A stretch of DNA of 64,000 nucleotides from Crocinitomicaceae bacterium (lineage in GTDB: Bacteria; Bacteroidota; Bacteroidia; Flavobacteriales_D; Crocinitomicaceae): assembly GCA_017983465.1 (NCBI GenBank), contig JAGOBK010000001.1:1-64000 (forward strand). The letters run 5' to 3'. Of this stretch, positions 33,585 to 43,094 are shown piece by piece; the first letter of the stretch is position 1, and the number at the start of each line of letters is the position of its first letter. The notes under the pieces are model-generated. The model did not search any database and was not told where the DNA came from. It saw only the letters and a list, made by a program, of their open reading frames with translations. Position numbers and translations under genes: made by a program.

Positions 33585-34898
33585 ATGAAAACAAAAACAC
33601 TAAAAAAGAACAAAGTAAACGTCGTTACGTTGGGTTGTTCAAAAAATACCTACGATTCAGAAGTCATGATGGCCCAATTAAAAGCCAATCATTTTGATGT
33701 GGAACACGAATCTATGGAGGATGATGCAGAAATTGTCATCATCAATACATGTGGATTCATTGATAACGCCAAACAAGAATCGATTGACACGATTATTCGC
33801 TACGCAGAAGCAAAAGCAGAAGGACTTGTCGATAAAGTATATGTGACCGGATGTTTGTCCGAGCGTTACAAAGACGATTTGGAAAAAGAAATCCCGGAAG
33901 TGGATGCGTATTTCGGTACAAGAGACTTGCCTCGCTTACTCAAAACCTTAAAGGCAGATTACAAGCACGAATTAGTGGGTGAGCGTTTGTTGACGACACC
34001 AAATCACTATGCTTATTTCAAAATAGCGGAAGGATGTGATCGTCCATGTTCGTTCTGTGCGATTCCGATTATGCGAGGGACGCATATTTCGACTCCAATG
34101 GAGGATTTAGTGCTTCAAGCAAAAGGACTCGCTGCAAAAGGAGTAAAAGAATTGATGTTAATCGCTCAAGATTTGACGTATTACGGTTTGGATCTTTACA
34201 AGAAAAGAGCCTTGTCCGATTTGATCAAACGTCTTTCTGATGTAGAAGGAATCGAATGGATTCGTTTACACTACGCATATCCGTCTGGATTTCCAATGGA
34301 TGTATTGGATGTCATGAACGAACGCGACAATGTATGTAAATATCTAGACATGCCATTGCAACATGGATCCACGAAGATCCTACAAGCCATGCGTCGTGGA
34401 ATTACCAGAGAAAAAACGGAAGAACTGATTCAAACCATTCGTCAAAAAGTTCCAGGCATCGCTTTAAGAACGACCTTGATTGCTGGATATCCAGGTGAAA
34501 CAGCAGCTGAATTCAAAGAAATGTATGAATTCGTAGAGAAAAGTCGTTTTGATCGCTTAGGGATTTTTACCTACTCACACGAAGAGAATACACATGCGTA
34601 TCAATTTACGGATGACGTTAGCGCGAAAATGAAGAAAAAACGCGCAGATGAAATCATGGAATTGCAATCAGGTATCAGTTATGAATTGAATCAACTGAAA
34701 GTAGGTAAAGAGTTTAAAGTGCTTTTTGATCGTGTGGAAGGAGATTATTTTATTGGACGAACGGAATTTGATTCCCCTGAAGTAGATAATGAAGTGTTGA
34801 TTAAAAAATCAGAGTCATTTGTTCGTTTAGGAGATTTTGAGCGTATTATAATCACAAGTGCAGATCATTATGATTTGTACGGACAAGTTGTCAAATAA
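33585..34898 (+). CDS. rimO: ribosomal protein S12 methylthiotransferase RimO
   Basis: Radical-SAM enzyme that adds SCH3 to Asp of ribosomal protein S12. 437 residues. N-terminal [4Fe-4S] cysteines in LGCSKNTYDSE, NTCGF and TGCLSERY; radical-SAM cluster CDRPCSFCAIP (CxxxCxxC); LHYAYPSGFP and TLIAGYPGET; C-terminal TRAM domain (VLFDRVEGDYFIGRTEFDSPEVDN). The ATG at 33585 is chosen by family and by the -7 box directly upstream; an upstream in-frame start at 33516 would precede that box. SGDYDSE-type differences distinguish it from MiaB. Confidence 0.95.
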   Translation: MKTKTLKKNKVNVVTLGCSKNTYDSEVMMAQLKANHFDVEHESMEDDAEIVIINTCGFIDNAKQESIDTIIRYAEAKAEGLVDKVYVTGCLSERYKDDLEKEIPEVDAYFGTRDLPRLLKTLKADYKHELVGERLLTTPNHYAYFKIAEGCDRPCSFCAIPIMRGTHISTPMEDLVLQAKGLAAKGVKELMLIAQDLTYYGLDLYKKRALSDLIKRLSDVEGIEWIRLHYAYPSGFPMDVLDVMNERDNVCKYLDMPLQHGSTKILQAMRRGITREKTEELIQTIRQKVPGIALRTTLIAGYPGETAAEFKEMYEFVEKSRFDRLGIFTYSHEENTHAYQFTDDVSAKMKKKRADEIMELQSGISYELNQLKVGKEFKVLFDRVEGDYFIGRTEFDSPEVDNEVLIKKSESFVRLGDFERIIITSADHYDLYGQVVK

Positions 34899-34913
34899 AA
34901 CCATCAATTGAGC

Positions 34914-35552
34914 ATGAAGTTTATCGTCATCTTTAGTATGTTGCTCTGTGTGTTGCAATCGTGTAATACCGATCGAACGGCTGAAAATGAACGTCTAGAT
35001 TTAGTAACTACATGTTTAGATGAAGCTCAACTTTCAACGAAGCAGCAGGATGTTCAATTGAAAAGCATTCACTTGAATTACCCCAAACTTTCTGTTAAAT
35101 GTTTCAATGAATGGATGCAGCACATGGTTCAACGAGATACAATTGGTGTCTATTGTACCGAACAAGAATACTTGGACATCACCTATAAAGTTGAACATTT
35201 CAGTAAAAGTTTGTTGTGTCTTTCGAAGCTCGTAAAAGTAAAATGTCCCATGGGGAATAAGAACTTTCAATTGAATGAAGTTCAAACGTATTTTTTAAAA
35301 AATGACTCCATATTTAGTGTGGACTTTGAAGCTCATGCGGATTTTACGAAGTCAATCGCAAACAAATTAGAAACTAGAAGCATGCGTCGTTGTACACAGC
35401 CCGACATGAACCGCCTGGAATTTTTACTGCGCAAAGGACATTTCTATGTGCATGTTCCATATGATTTCCCCATGTGTGATACAACAATTCCGTTTAAATT
35501 TGAGAAAAATACAGTGAAGGTGGCTTCACTAACTCCGGTAACGAATAAGTAG
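34914..35552 (+). CDS. hypothetical lipoprotein, 213 aa
   Basis: Signal MKFIVIFSMLLCVLQSC with lipobox LQSC, starting at ATG 34914 (not the TTG 6 nt before). Mature region of about 195 residues contains several Cys (CLDEA, CFNEW, CTEQE, CLSKL, CPMGN, CTQPD), possibly disulfide-bonded. No family recognised. 16 nt after rimO; ends 3 nt before a convergent membrane gene. Confidence 0.75.
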   Translation: MKFIVIFSMLLCVLQSCNTDRTAENERLDLVTTCLDEAQLSTKQQDVQLKSIHLNYPKLSVKCFNEWMQHMVQRDTIGVYCTEQEYLDITYKVEHFSKSLLCLSKLVKVKCPMGNKNFQLNEVQTYFLKNDSIFSVDFEAHADFTKSIANKLETRSMRRCTQPDMNRLEFLLRKGHFYVHVPYDFPMCDTTIPFKFEKNTVKVASLTPVTNK

Positions 35553-35555
35553 AAT

Positions 35556-35879
35556 TTACCCTTCCTTTTCTGCTTTATCCGTTTGTTTAAACAGAGTAGC
35601 AAGGTCTTCCGTTTTTTGATTTGAACGTCTGATAAAACCAAAAATCACCTTTCCAATTAGGTAAATTATGATGTGTAATCCAGTGCCAATCGCAACGAGG
35701 ACGCTATACATTCCTCCGTTTGAATGGTTTCCATCGTTCATTTCCCAGTAGGCATTTACAAAGTAACTTAGAAAGATAATTCCATGGAAGTATTTCCATC
35801 CAATAGGTGGTTTTGAGAATAACATCACAAGTCCAAAAAGGATTCCCATTCCCCAGAAAAATAGCATGTCTTCGTTCAT
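35556..35879 (-). CDS. small membrane protein, 107 aa, three predicted helices
   Basis: Three hydrophobic segments (FFWGMGILFGLVMLF, FHGIIFLSYFVNAYW, VLVAIGTGLHIIIYLIGKVIFGF) followed by a charged tail (RRSNQKTEDLATLFKQTDKAEKEG). Inner-membrane protein of unknown function. Single gene, convergent with the lipoprotein gene. Confidence 0.7.
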   Translation of the reverse strand: MNEDMLFFWGMGILFGLVMLFSKPPIGWKYFHGIIFLSYFVNAYWEMNDGNHSNGGMYSVLVAIGTGLHIIIYLIGKVIFGFIRRSNQKTEDLATLFKQTDKAEKEG

Positions 35880-35949
35880 GAAATAAAAGTAGCATTTATT
35901 GTTGTCAAATTGCGGTATTGACAGAATTATTGAAGTGCTATAAAATTCT

Positions 35950-35957
35950 TATCTTCG
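35950..35957 (+). promoter_or_regulatory. weak -7 box TATCTTCG
   Basis: One mismatch to TAnnTTTG, 13 nt before the cysteine desulfurase ATG at 35971. Confidence 0.3.
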
Positions 35958-35970
35958 CCAAAACTTCGAT

Positions 35971-37110
35971 ATGCGCGTGTATTTAGATAATGCAGCGACA
36001 ACACCCGTCGCTCCTGAAGTGGTTGAAGCCATGATTCCTGTCCTCAGAGATACTTTTGGTAATCCATCTTCCACTCATTCTTTTGGTAGAAATGCGAAGG
36101 CCTTACTCGAAACATCGCGAAGATCGGTTGCTAAGCATTTGAATTGTGCGGCTTCCGAGATTATTTTTACATCTGGTGGTACCGAAGCGGACAATATGGC
36201 CATTCATACGGCTGTGACCGAATTAGGGGTGAAACGCATCATTACAAGTTCGATTGAACATCATGCGGTTGGACACACAGCTGATGCTGTTTCAGCCCAC
36301 GAAAAAATTGAATTGGTTTTAGTCAACCTTGACTCGAAAGGAAATGTTGATTTGATTCACTTGGAAAACTTATTAAAGGAGGCTAAACCAACCTTGGTGT
36401 CCTTGATGCATGCCAATAACGAAATTGCGACGATGATTCCGTTGAAAAAAGTAGCGCAACTTTGTCGTCAATATGGGGCTTATCTTCATTCTGATACCGT
36501 CCAGACAATGGCGCATTTCGCCTTCGATCTATCGGATTTAGATATCGACTTTATCACCTGTGCAGCACACAAATTTCATGGTCCAAAAGGAATTGGATTT
36601 TTGTATGCCAACAAGAAAACGAAAGTAACTTCGTTTATTCATGGTGGAGCGCAAGAAAGAGGTCTGCGTGGTGGAACAGAAAACTTGGCAGGAATTGTTG
36701 GGTTAGCAAAAGCGATGGATTTAGCCTACGAGGACGTTGAAGCACACCAAAAACATGTGTTCTCCTTAAAATCGTATATGATTACGCAGTTGCATGCATT
36801 GTTTCCAACAGTGTCATTTCACGGAGAAACAGATTTTGACAAAGCACTTTATACCGTATTGAATGTTTGTCTTCCTGCAACAGAGAAAACAAGCATGTTG
36901 CTATTTACACTCGATTTAAAAGGTGTCGCAGTGAGTGGTGGAAGTGCGTGTACGTCCGGAGCAACAAAAGGCTCACACGTATTGGAAGGAATTCATGCGG
37001 ACATGACTCGTCCAAATGTGCGCTTCTCTTTCTCCCGATACACAACAAAAGAAGAAATCGATTATGCGTTACAACAATTGCAACAAGTATATCAACATAA
37101 CCTCAGCTAG
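35971..37110 (+). CDS. cysteine desulfurase (IscS/NifS family)
   Basis: PLP enzyme that takes sulfur from cysteine as a persulfide. 379 residues. Seen: YLDNAATTPVAPEV at the N terminus, FGNPSSTHSFGR, TSGGTEADNMAIHT, HKFHGPKGIGFLY with the PLP lysine (~205), and catalytic Cys in SGGSACTSGATKGSHVL (~330), then VRFSFSRYTTKEEIDYAL. Sulfur for MnmA, RimO or Fe-S clusters is the general role. It is followed by three surface-glycan genes with 15 nt to the glycosyltransferase, an unusual operon partner. Confidence 0.93.
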   Translation: MRVYLDNAATTPVAPEVVEAMIPVLRDTFGNPSSTHSFGRNAKALLETSRRSVAKHLNCAASEIIFTSGGTEADNMAIHTAVTELGVKRIITSSIEHHAVGHTADAVSAHEKIELVLVNLDSKGNVDLIHLENLLKEAKPTLVSLMHANNEIATMIPLKKVAQLCRQYGAYLHSDTVQTMAHFAFDLSDLDIDFITCAAHKFHGPKGIGFLYANKKTKVTSFIHGGAQERGLRGGTENLAGIVGLAKAMDLAYEDVEAHQKHVFSLKSYMITQLHALFPTVSFHGETDFDKALYTVLNVCLPATEKTSMLLFTLDLKGVAVSGGSACTSGATKGSHVLEGIHADMTRPNVRFSFSRYTTKEEIDYALQQLQQVYQHNLS

Positions 37111-37125
37111 AAATAGCACAAATGC

Positions 37126-38289
37126 ATGCAAAAAAGGAACATTTTATTCCTCTCCAGTTGGTATCCAAATAGGATAAAGCCTACCCATGGGAATTTTGTG
37201 TTTCAACATGCGCTTGCTGCATCACAGTTTCATCATGTTCAATTACTCTATGTTTGTTTAGATGAAGCATTAAGCGGCAGGACAGAAATTGTCCAAAGTA
37301 AGGAACCTTTTCCAAGTACGATTGCTTACATTCCGAAATCAACAATCCCATTGGTTGGATCCGTATGGAACTATCTGCGCATCATATCGTGTTATTTCCA
37401 ATTGTTGCGCAAACTAAAAAACGAAGGATTTCATCCGGAATTGATTCATGCCAACGTGGTTTTTCCCATCGGAATCGTTGCTCGCTTACTCTCGATTCGT
37501 TATAAAATCCCTTACATCATTACCGAACATTGGACCTGTTACCACAAAGTAGTATTGCCGCGTCCAAGTTGGATTCAGCAATTTTTAACCCGTTTGGTCG
37601 CAAACAAAGCAAGGTTAATTTTACCCGTAAGTGAAGACCTCGCGCAGGCCATGAAAAGTTCAGGTATTCAAGCGGAAATGAAGGTTGTCTATAACGTTAT
37701 CGATACTTCCTTGTTTGTTCCCGGGGATCCAACAGTACGCAAAGGGAATCAATTGATTCATGTTTCCTCCTTAGCACGTTTGCAGAAAAACCCAAGTTTA
37801 TTATTTCGCGCATTCGCTGAATTACTTCAATGGAAGCCGGATTTGCATTTGCAAATAGTAAGCGACGGGGATTTTTCTATGTTTCAAGAGGAAATCAAGC
37901 AGCTGAAGATCGAGGATCATATCGTCTTTCACGGAACACTCGAGGCGAAAGAAATTGCTGAAGTTTTGAAAGGAGCAGACTTATTCGTTTTAACAAGTCG
38001 TTTCGAAAATTTACCGTGTGTATTGATTGAATCTATTTCGGCTGGTGTTCCAATCGTTTCAACCTATGTTGGAGGAATAAAAGAAATCGTTCATTCAGCT
38101 TATGGACAATTAGTACCCTCGGAAGATCAAGATGCACTTGTTTCGGCAATAAAAGAGCAATTAGTACGTTTGGAAAAGTACGATTCAAGCATCATGCATC
38201 AAGAAGCAACAGCACAATTTAGTTATCAAGCCATCGGAAAAAGATTCTCGGATATTTATGAAGCCATAATTTCGAAACATGGTTCGTAA
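37126..38289 (+). CDS. glycosyltransferase family 4
   Basis: 387 residues, GT-B fold. N half with LFLSSWYPNRIKPTHGNFV; C half with HVSSLARLQKNPSLLFRAF nucleotide-sugar region, GTLEAKEIAEVLKGADLFVLTSRFENLPCVLIESISAGVPIVST, the usual E-x7-E motif area. Donor and acceptor unknown; likely extracellular or O-antigen-like polysaccharide. ATG at 37126; upstream ATG at 37122 is out of frame. Overlaps the flippase gene by 11 nt. Confidence 0.92.
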   Translation: MQKRNILFLSSWYPNRIKPTHGNFVFQHALAASQFHHVQLLYVCLDEALSGRTEIVQSKEPFPSTIAYIPKSTIPLVGSVWNYLRIISCYFQLLRKLKNEGFHPELIHANVVFPIGIVARLLSIRYKIPYIITEHWTCYHKVVLPRPSWIQQFLTRLVANKARLILPVSEDLAQAMKSSGIQAEMKVVYNVIDTSLFVPGDPTVRKGNQLIHVSSLARLQKNPSLLFRAFAELLQWKPDLHLQIVSDGDFSMFQEEIKQLKIEDHIVFHGTLEAKEIAEVLKGADLFVLTSRFENLPCVLIESISAGVPIVSTYVGGIKEIVHSAYGQLVPSEDQDALVSAIKEQLVRLEKYDSSIMHQEATAQFSYQAIGKRFSDIYEAIISKHGS

Positions 38290-39553
38290 AATCCTAGGTA
38301 ATTTTGGTGTTCGCTTGCTTTCAGCCATCATGAATTTGATGATTGCTATTGTTGTTTCACAATACGTTGGTGCCACAGGAAAGGGAGAGCAAAGTTTGGT
38401 CTTGACCATGATTGCCATCGTAACGATTTTTGACAACATGGTTGGTGGAGCTTCCATTGTTTATTTAACCAATAAATTACGGATTAGGGAGTTGTTTTTC
38501 TCCGCTTACCTTTGGACGATTCTCGTCAGTGTTGCGTGCTATTTCATTTTACTTTATGTGGAATTAGTTCCAGCGAAATTTATTCTCTCAGTACTCATTT
38601 TGAGTGCGATTTCCTCCATCGTATCCATACATAGTTCCATTTTACTAGGGAAAGAGAATTTAAAATCTTTTAATTTATTGAGTTTCTTGGTTCCTTTGCT
38701 AACGCTATCCGCCTTGTTGTTGCAATTTACGCTCAACTGGAATCGAACGGCGGAGGCATACGTTTATGCATTGTATCTTGCCTACGGAGTTACCTTGTTA
38801 ATCAGCATCTTGCTCATTGCTAATCATGTGCGAAAAGATTCGGTTTTTCAATTATCCAGCACTTGGTCAACATTCAAATCCTTGTTTTACTATGGATTTC
38901 AAAATCAATTGGCACACGTATTTCAATTATTGAGTTTCCGCATAAGTTATTTTTTCTTGGAAAGGGATTGTGGTGAAGCTGAGGTAGGGATTTACTCCAA
39001 CGCGGTTTCTGTCATCGAATCCATTTGGATGATTTCGACGAGTATTTCCTTATGGCAATATGCGAAAATCTCCAATTCTACGGATGTCAATTACACCAAA
39101 AATATTACTGAGCAATTAACGAAATATGGACTTTTAACCGCTTTCCTTGCCTTAACGGTCTTGTTGTTTATTCCCTCTGAGTTTTATTCATGGTTGTTTG
39201 GAAAAGAATTCCATGGATTAAACGAACTGATGTTTTACCTTGCCCCTGGAATCTGGGTCTTCAATTATGCGCTGATTATTGGACATTACTTCTCTGGACA
39301 CGGGAAATATTACGTGAACGCGATTGCATCCGGAATTGGACTCGTTATTACGTGCCTGGCGGCATATTATTTCATTCCGACTTTAAAAATTCAAGGTGCA
39401 GCAATTACAGCTAGTCTTTCTTATTTTGTGACCTCACTTGTCGTCATTCTTTATTTTAGAAAAGAAGGTGCTAACTTTGTGGTCTTTCCATCCATCGGGG
39501 AATTAAAATCAACCCTTGGACAATTGAAACAGCAACTAACAAAGAGAACCTAG
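38279..39553 (+). CDS. polysaccharide flippase / oligosaccharide transporter (Wzx-like)
   Basis: 424 residues with 12-14 predicted membrane helices, N-terminal FGVRLLSAIMNLMIAIVVSQYVGATGKGEQSL typical of Wzx/RfbX and MATE-like lipid-linked sugar flippases. Ends with a soluble tail. Likely moves lipid-linked glycan across the inner membrane together with the adjacent glycosyltransferase and the glycosylphosphotransferase at 53513. Start codon ATG at 38279 overlaps the glycosyltransferase by 11 nt. Confidence 0.9.
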   Translation: MVRKILGNFGVRLLSAIMNLMIAIVVSQYVGATGKGEQSLVLTMIAIVTIFDNMVGGASIVYLTNKLRIRELFFSAYLWTILVSVACYFILLYVELVPAKFILSVLILSAISSIVSIHSSILLGKENLKSFNLLSFLVPLLTLSALLLQFTLNWNRTAEAYVYALYLAYGVTLLISILLIANHVRKDSVFQLSSTWSTFKSLFYYGFQNQLAHVFQLLSFRISYFFLERDCGEAEVGIYSNAVSVIESIWMISTSISLWQYAKISNSTDVNYTKNITEQLTKYGLLTAFLALTVLLFIPSEFYSWLFGKEFHGLNELMFYLAPGIWVFNYALIIGHYFSGHGKYYVNAIASGIGLVITCLAAYYFIPTLKIQGAAITASLSYFVTSLVVILYFRKEGANFVVFPSIGELKSTLGQLKQQLTKRT

Positions 39554-39556
39554 CAC

Positions 39557-40360
39557 ATGAATAAGTTAACTAAATTGGTCAAAGCACTTTCTCTGATTAT
39601 TCAAAAGCCTTATTTATTGAATAATGTAGTAAAGGACGAAATCGTGTTTAAGTCTGACTTTCAACGTGCTTTTCCAAATGCCGCGTTTAAACAAATTCGT
39701 TTGGTTGATTTGATGGAGTCCGATGAGGTACACATCGCACCTTATGCGTTTCTTTCGGGTTCTTCGTTAGCAACAGATTTCGCCTTGCTTCAGTTATTGT
39801 GTCGAAAATACCAAGTGAAAGATTACTTGGAAATTGGAACGTGGAGAGGGGAGAGCGCAGCGAATGTTGCTCCCTATGTGGACAATGTATATTCATTCAA
39901 TCTCGGCGATGAGCATCTGCTTTCCTTAGGATTGGAGAAAAACTACGTCGATTCACATCGTTTCTTTTCCAAGGATATTCCGAACATTCAACATGTTTTT
40001 GGCGATTCTCAAACCTTTGATTTCGATCAATTGAATAAAAAGTTTGATTTGATTTTCATTGATGGTGATCATTCAACGGAAGCTGTGCGTCGCGACACGA
40101 AAAAAATGATGTCTTATTTGAAAAATGAGCAATCGATCATCGTTTGGCATGATGCGAAAAAGGACACCGAATATCCGCGTTACGAAGTCCTTTTGGGAAT
40201 TTACCAGGCATTGCCCACGGATATGCAGAAAAACGTTTACTTAGTGGAAAATAGCCTGTGTGCAGTGTATATTCCCACAAGCATCACAAGTGAAAGTCCA
40301 ATTTTGAATCGATTACCAAGAAATTCCTTTGAATTGACACTGAAAAAGTTGTCTGTTTAG
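39557..40360 (+). CDS. class I SAM-dependent methyltransferase (Methyltransf_24-like)
   Basis: 267 residues. A Rossmann SAM site is visible: DYLEIGTWRGESAANVAPYVDNVYSFN (~94-120), IFIDGDHSTEAVRRDTKKMM (~170), and IIVWHDA. Such enzymes methylate sugars or other small molecules; a glycan-modifying role fits the operon (3 nt after the flippase). The C-terminal ~70 residues are not recognised. Confidence 0.82.
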   Translation: MNKLTKLVKALSLIIQKPYLLNNVVKDEIVFKSDFQRAFPNAAFKQIRLVDLMESDEVHIAPYAFLSGSSLATDFALLQLLCRKYQVKDYLEIGTWRGESAANVAPYVDNVYSFNLGDEHLLSLGLEKNYVDSHRFFSKDIPNIQHVFGDSQTFDFDQLNKKFDLIFIDGDHSTEAVRRDTKKMMSYLKNEQSIIVWHDAKKDTEYPRYEVLLGIYQALPTDMQKNVYLVENSLCAVYIPTSITSESPILNRLPRNSFELTLKKLSV

Positions 40361-40438
40361 AATCAAAAGGAAGTTTAACATCCTTCTCAGGACTTTGAAG
40401 TCCATAAATGCAAGACTGAAGGTTTCTAAAGTAAAAAA

Positions 40439-40924
40439 CTACTTAAAACTGAATTTTCGTTGCAGTAAATAACTGATTGTCACCACCACGCAAGAGGCGA
40501 GCACATTTGCAATGGAGGGATAGATTCCCATTCCAAGTACCAGAATTTTCAGTAATCCCCAATTGGTGGTGGAGGTAATGACGGCACTGATTCCATAACG
40601 TAAAAACTGAGCTCTTCCGCGCAATTGACTTGCCGTAAAAACAACATAGCGCATCAACAGGAATCCAATTAAGAACGAAATGCAAGCGCAAATGATGGAG
40701 CTTAAAGTTAAAGCCGAAATCGTTCTAGAACCTAGTCCTAATGGTAAGTGTTGCCAGGTGAAATCTTGCTTTTGAAAAATCAGGTTGTAAAAAACGAAAA
40801 AGAAGATCCAACTCAAAACTAAATTCCCACTTCCGCAGGCAGCATAGTAATAGGTTGTCTTGTCAAAAATACGTCTGACAAGTGGATAGAAAAAATCCAA
40901 AATCTGATGAATGAGTTTAACCAT
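40439..40924 (-). CDS. GtrA family membrane protein
   Basis: 161 residues, four predicted membrane helices, with RYVVF, RYGISAVITSTTNWGLLKI and YLLQRKFSF, which match the GtrA/DPMS_C family that flips or scaffolds lipid-linked sugars. It is the last gene of the gldB-gldC-DUF2797-gtrA run; ATG shares one base with the stop of the DUF2797 gene (TAATG). Confidence 0.9.
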   Translation of the reverse strand: MVKLIHQILDFFYPLVRRIFDKTTYYYAACGSGNLVLSWIFFFVFYNLIFQKQDFTWQHLPLGLGSRTISALTLSSIICACISFLIGFLLMRYVVFTASQLRGRAQFLRYGISAVITSTTNWGLLKILVLGMGIYPSIANVLASCVVVTISYLLQRKFSFK

Positions 40925-41715
40925 TATGCCTTAAATTCTATTTCGTATCCCGTATGTCTTCGCAAGTTGATGACTTTTTGCTCATCCAAATACAGGTATT
41001 GTCCACGTATGCCACTTAATCTACCTGTAATGCTTGCTTCTTTGTCGAAAGTCATCGATTGGACCTTGCTTGGATATGCAACAACAGGATAGTTAAAAGT
41101 AAGAATTTCATCGTTTTCCAACCAATATTGTGCTAAATCTGCTGGTAATTCATCGCAAACTTGCCATTTTTCTTCAATCAAATCGATGGAGTCATCTTGG
41201 ATATCGCGCAGCATGTTCTGCCAATTTGTTTTATCTGCATAAAAATCTTTCAATGCAACTTCTATCACGCCTGCCAAATAACGATTTGGAACTTCCGCTA
41301 ATAAAATGGCTTTATTTGCTCCTTGGTCGATCCAACGTGTTGGGATTTGAGTTGCTCGCGTCACACCAACTTTGACGATATCTGTTGCTGCCAAGTAAAC
41401 GTAATGCGGTTGAAGGTGATGTTTTATTTCGTACTCGATGTCACGTCCTTTTCCTAAGTGAGCTTCGCACAATTCTGGGTGTAAAATACATGGACTTGCT
41501 TCTGCTGAATTACTGAAACAGGAAAAACAAAATCCTTCACCGAATGATTTTTTGGTCTTTTTGGAACAAGTACGACACGTAATGGTGCCTGTCCAATGTA
41601 ATTCAATTTCTTGACCAATGAAATCATTTAAACACACTAATTCTGGATGAGTAGGGAGGAAGTATTGAATGGTTTCCTCGTGTTTCGTGTGCATTTTCTC
41701 TAACGTGAACTTCAT
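40924..41715 (-). CDS. DUF2797 protein with zinc-ribbon and GIY-YIG-like domain
   Basis: 263 residues. A Cys-rich zinc site (CRTCSKK...CFSCF, CILHPELC) is followed by a GIY-YIG-like segment (HYVYLAATDIVKVGVTRATQIPTRWIDQGA). The family, DUF2797, is widespread in Flavobacteriia; its function is unknown. The ATG overlaps gldC's stop (ATGA). Confidence 0.88.
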   Translation of the reverse strand: MKFTLEKMHTKHEETIQYFLPTHPELVCLNDFIGQEIELHWTGTITCRTCSKKTKKSFGEGFCFSCFSNSAEASPCILHPELCEAHLGKGRDIEYEIKHHLQPHYVYLAATDIVKVGVTRATQIPTRWIDQGANKAILLAEVPNRYLAGVIEVALKDFYADKTNWQNMLRDIQDDSIDLIEEKWQVCDELPADLAQYWLENDEILTFNYPVVAYPSKVQSMTFDKEASITGRLSGIRGQYLYLDEQKVINLRRHTGYEIEFKA

Positions 41716-42059
41716 TCCGCAGGTAGGATTTCCATTTTTGTTGCGAAATGATAACAGTAATCTCTGAGGTCCTCGCTGATTAAATGTTCACCCGTTGCTT
41801 TTTCAAAGGTATCTGCCATTGTTAGCAACGTCTGATGAAAGAATTGTTTCATTTCTTCAATGCTCATGTCCTTTGTCCATAAGTCGATTTTCATCGTGTT
41901 TTTCTCCTTTGGATCCCAAATGGATAATAAAAAAGCAGATGCAGCGGCGTCGGAAACGTTTGTGTCGACAGCACTCCATTTAATTGCTGATGGAATTTGG
42001 TTTGCATCTAATCCAACCGTGATTACGATGTCGGATTTCTTTGTAATTTGATCACTCAT
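41712..42059 (-). CDS. gldC: gliding motility protein GldC
   Basis: 115-residue cytoplasmic protein. Matches GldC: ITVGLDANQIPSAIKWSA, WDPKEKNTMKIDLWTKDM, MKQFFHQTLLTMADTFEKATG, CYHFATKMEI. GldC is required with other Gld proteins for gliding and chitin use in Flavobacterium. It lies 2 nt after gldB. Confidence 0.9.
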   Translation of the reverse strand: MSDQITKKSDIVITVGLDANQIPSAIKWSAVDTNVSDAAASAFLLSIWDPKEKNTMKIDLWTKDMSIEEMKQFFHQTLLTMADTFEKATGEHLISEDLRDYCYHFATKMEILPAE

Positions 42060-42061
42060 AA

Positions 42062-43075
42062 TTAGTTAACTTGATATTTTTGGAGAATTTTATTGTACGG
42101 AATAAGCATTAATTCCTTAGGACTCACGTCATTGTTTTCCATGTATTGTTTCACAATCATGTAGCCCATGAATCTTCCCATGCGGTCTGGACTTTCCTGT
42201 GGTAATCCGGTAGTAAATGGACCTTCATGCAGGAAATTCATGCGCGTTTCTTCGTCTGTTTTGAAAAGTAATTCCTCATCAACGAGGTATTCCCAGAATG
42301 ATTTCTCGCTAGCAATTGCCCAATTGTAGTCCTTTTTTGAGTAACGCAATACATCGGACTCTGGTAGTTCAGGTAAACAAATGTGTGTTAGGAATAACAT
42401 TTTTCCCCAACGAATCATTTCACTTGCATAATTTTCAGAGGTTTCTTCGATTCCGTGTGAACTGATCCAAACGAGAAGAGCGTCTGATCCTACATAGTTT
42501 GCTTGCATGGCTTCTTTGATCCATCCGTAAAACTGATTAGAAGGTAGTTCTTGTATTAATTTGTCATTTGGACCCAAATAACGTTCTTGTCCAATGGCGA
42601 TGGACTTATCTGTGCAATAGGCGCTTGCTGCGAATCGACTATTGATAAAGTAAATGGAGCTTGGTTTTTTCCAGTTCGACATAAAATAAGAGAGTCTTTT
42701 GAATCCATTTAACAAGAGCTCGCTAGATTCTTTGCGCCATTTCGCTTTGGTGGCTAATTTTTTCTCCAGAGCAAAAATGTAAGGATTGCCATAAAATCGG
42801 TTAATTCCATTACGGAAAGCGGTATCGGAAGTCAAGGGAATCTCCAAAGCAAAGGAAAAAGCGAAGTTGAATAGTTCTTCGTCTTTTTTCTTTAAATCCA
42901 TGAAAAGAGCATCCCGTTGGGACCAATTCGTATGAAATGCCAAGGAATCTAAATTCACAAAATCGATGTTTAATGGAACTTCATCCACGTTTACTTCGTA
43001 GGTGTTCGATGAACAGGAAGTAAAGATGAAAATCAGTAATCCAAAAAGCAGTGTTACGAAGCGAAAGGGTTTCAC
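42062..43075 (-). CDS. gldB: gliding motility lipoprotein GldB
   Basis: 337 residues with a lipoprotein signal (ends FTSC, Cys21), mature region with NVDEVPLNIDFVNLD, QERYLGPNDK, SESPDRMGRFMGYMIVKQYMENNDVSPKELM (conserved GldB C terminus). Needed for gliding in Flavobacterium johnsoniae. First gene of its operon; a -7 box is at 43095-43102. Confidence 0.92.
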   Translation of the reverse strand: MKPFRFVTLLFGLLIFIFTSCSSNTYEVNVDEVPLNIDFVNLDSLAFHTNWSQRDALFMDLKKKDEELFNFAFSFALEIPLTSDTAFRNGINRFYGNPYIFALEKKLATKAKWRKESSELLLNGFKRLSYFMSNWKKPSSIYFINSRFAASAYCTDKSIAIGQERYLGPNDKLIQELPSNQFYGWIKEAMQANYVGSDALLVWISSHGIEETSENYASEMIRWGKMLFLTHICLPELPESDVLRYSKKDYNWAIASEKSFWEYLVDEELLFKTDEETRMNFLHEGPFTTGLPQESPDRMGRFMGYMIVKQYMENNDVSPKELMLIPYNKILQKYQVN

Positions 43076-43084
43076 GATAATTCT

Positions 43085-43092
43085 TATTTTTG
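43085..43092 (+). promoter_or_regulatory. -7 box TATTTTTG for the outer-membrane protein-nadE transcript
   Basis: Perfect TAnnTTTG on plus, 29 nt before the ATG at 43122. Only 2 nt from the minus-strand -7 box of gldB. Confidence 0.45.
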
Positions 43093-43094
43093 TT

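Noticed and set aside
40390..40403. Palindrome GGACTT-TG-AAGTCC between convergent genes
   Set aside because: Short stem, no T tract, so not a convincing terminator.
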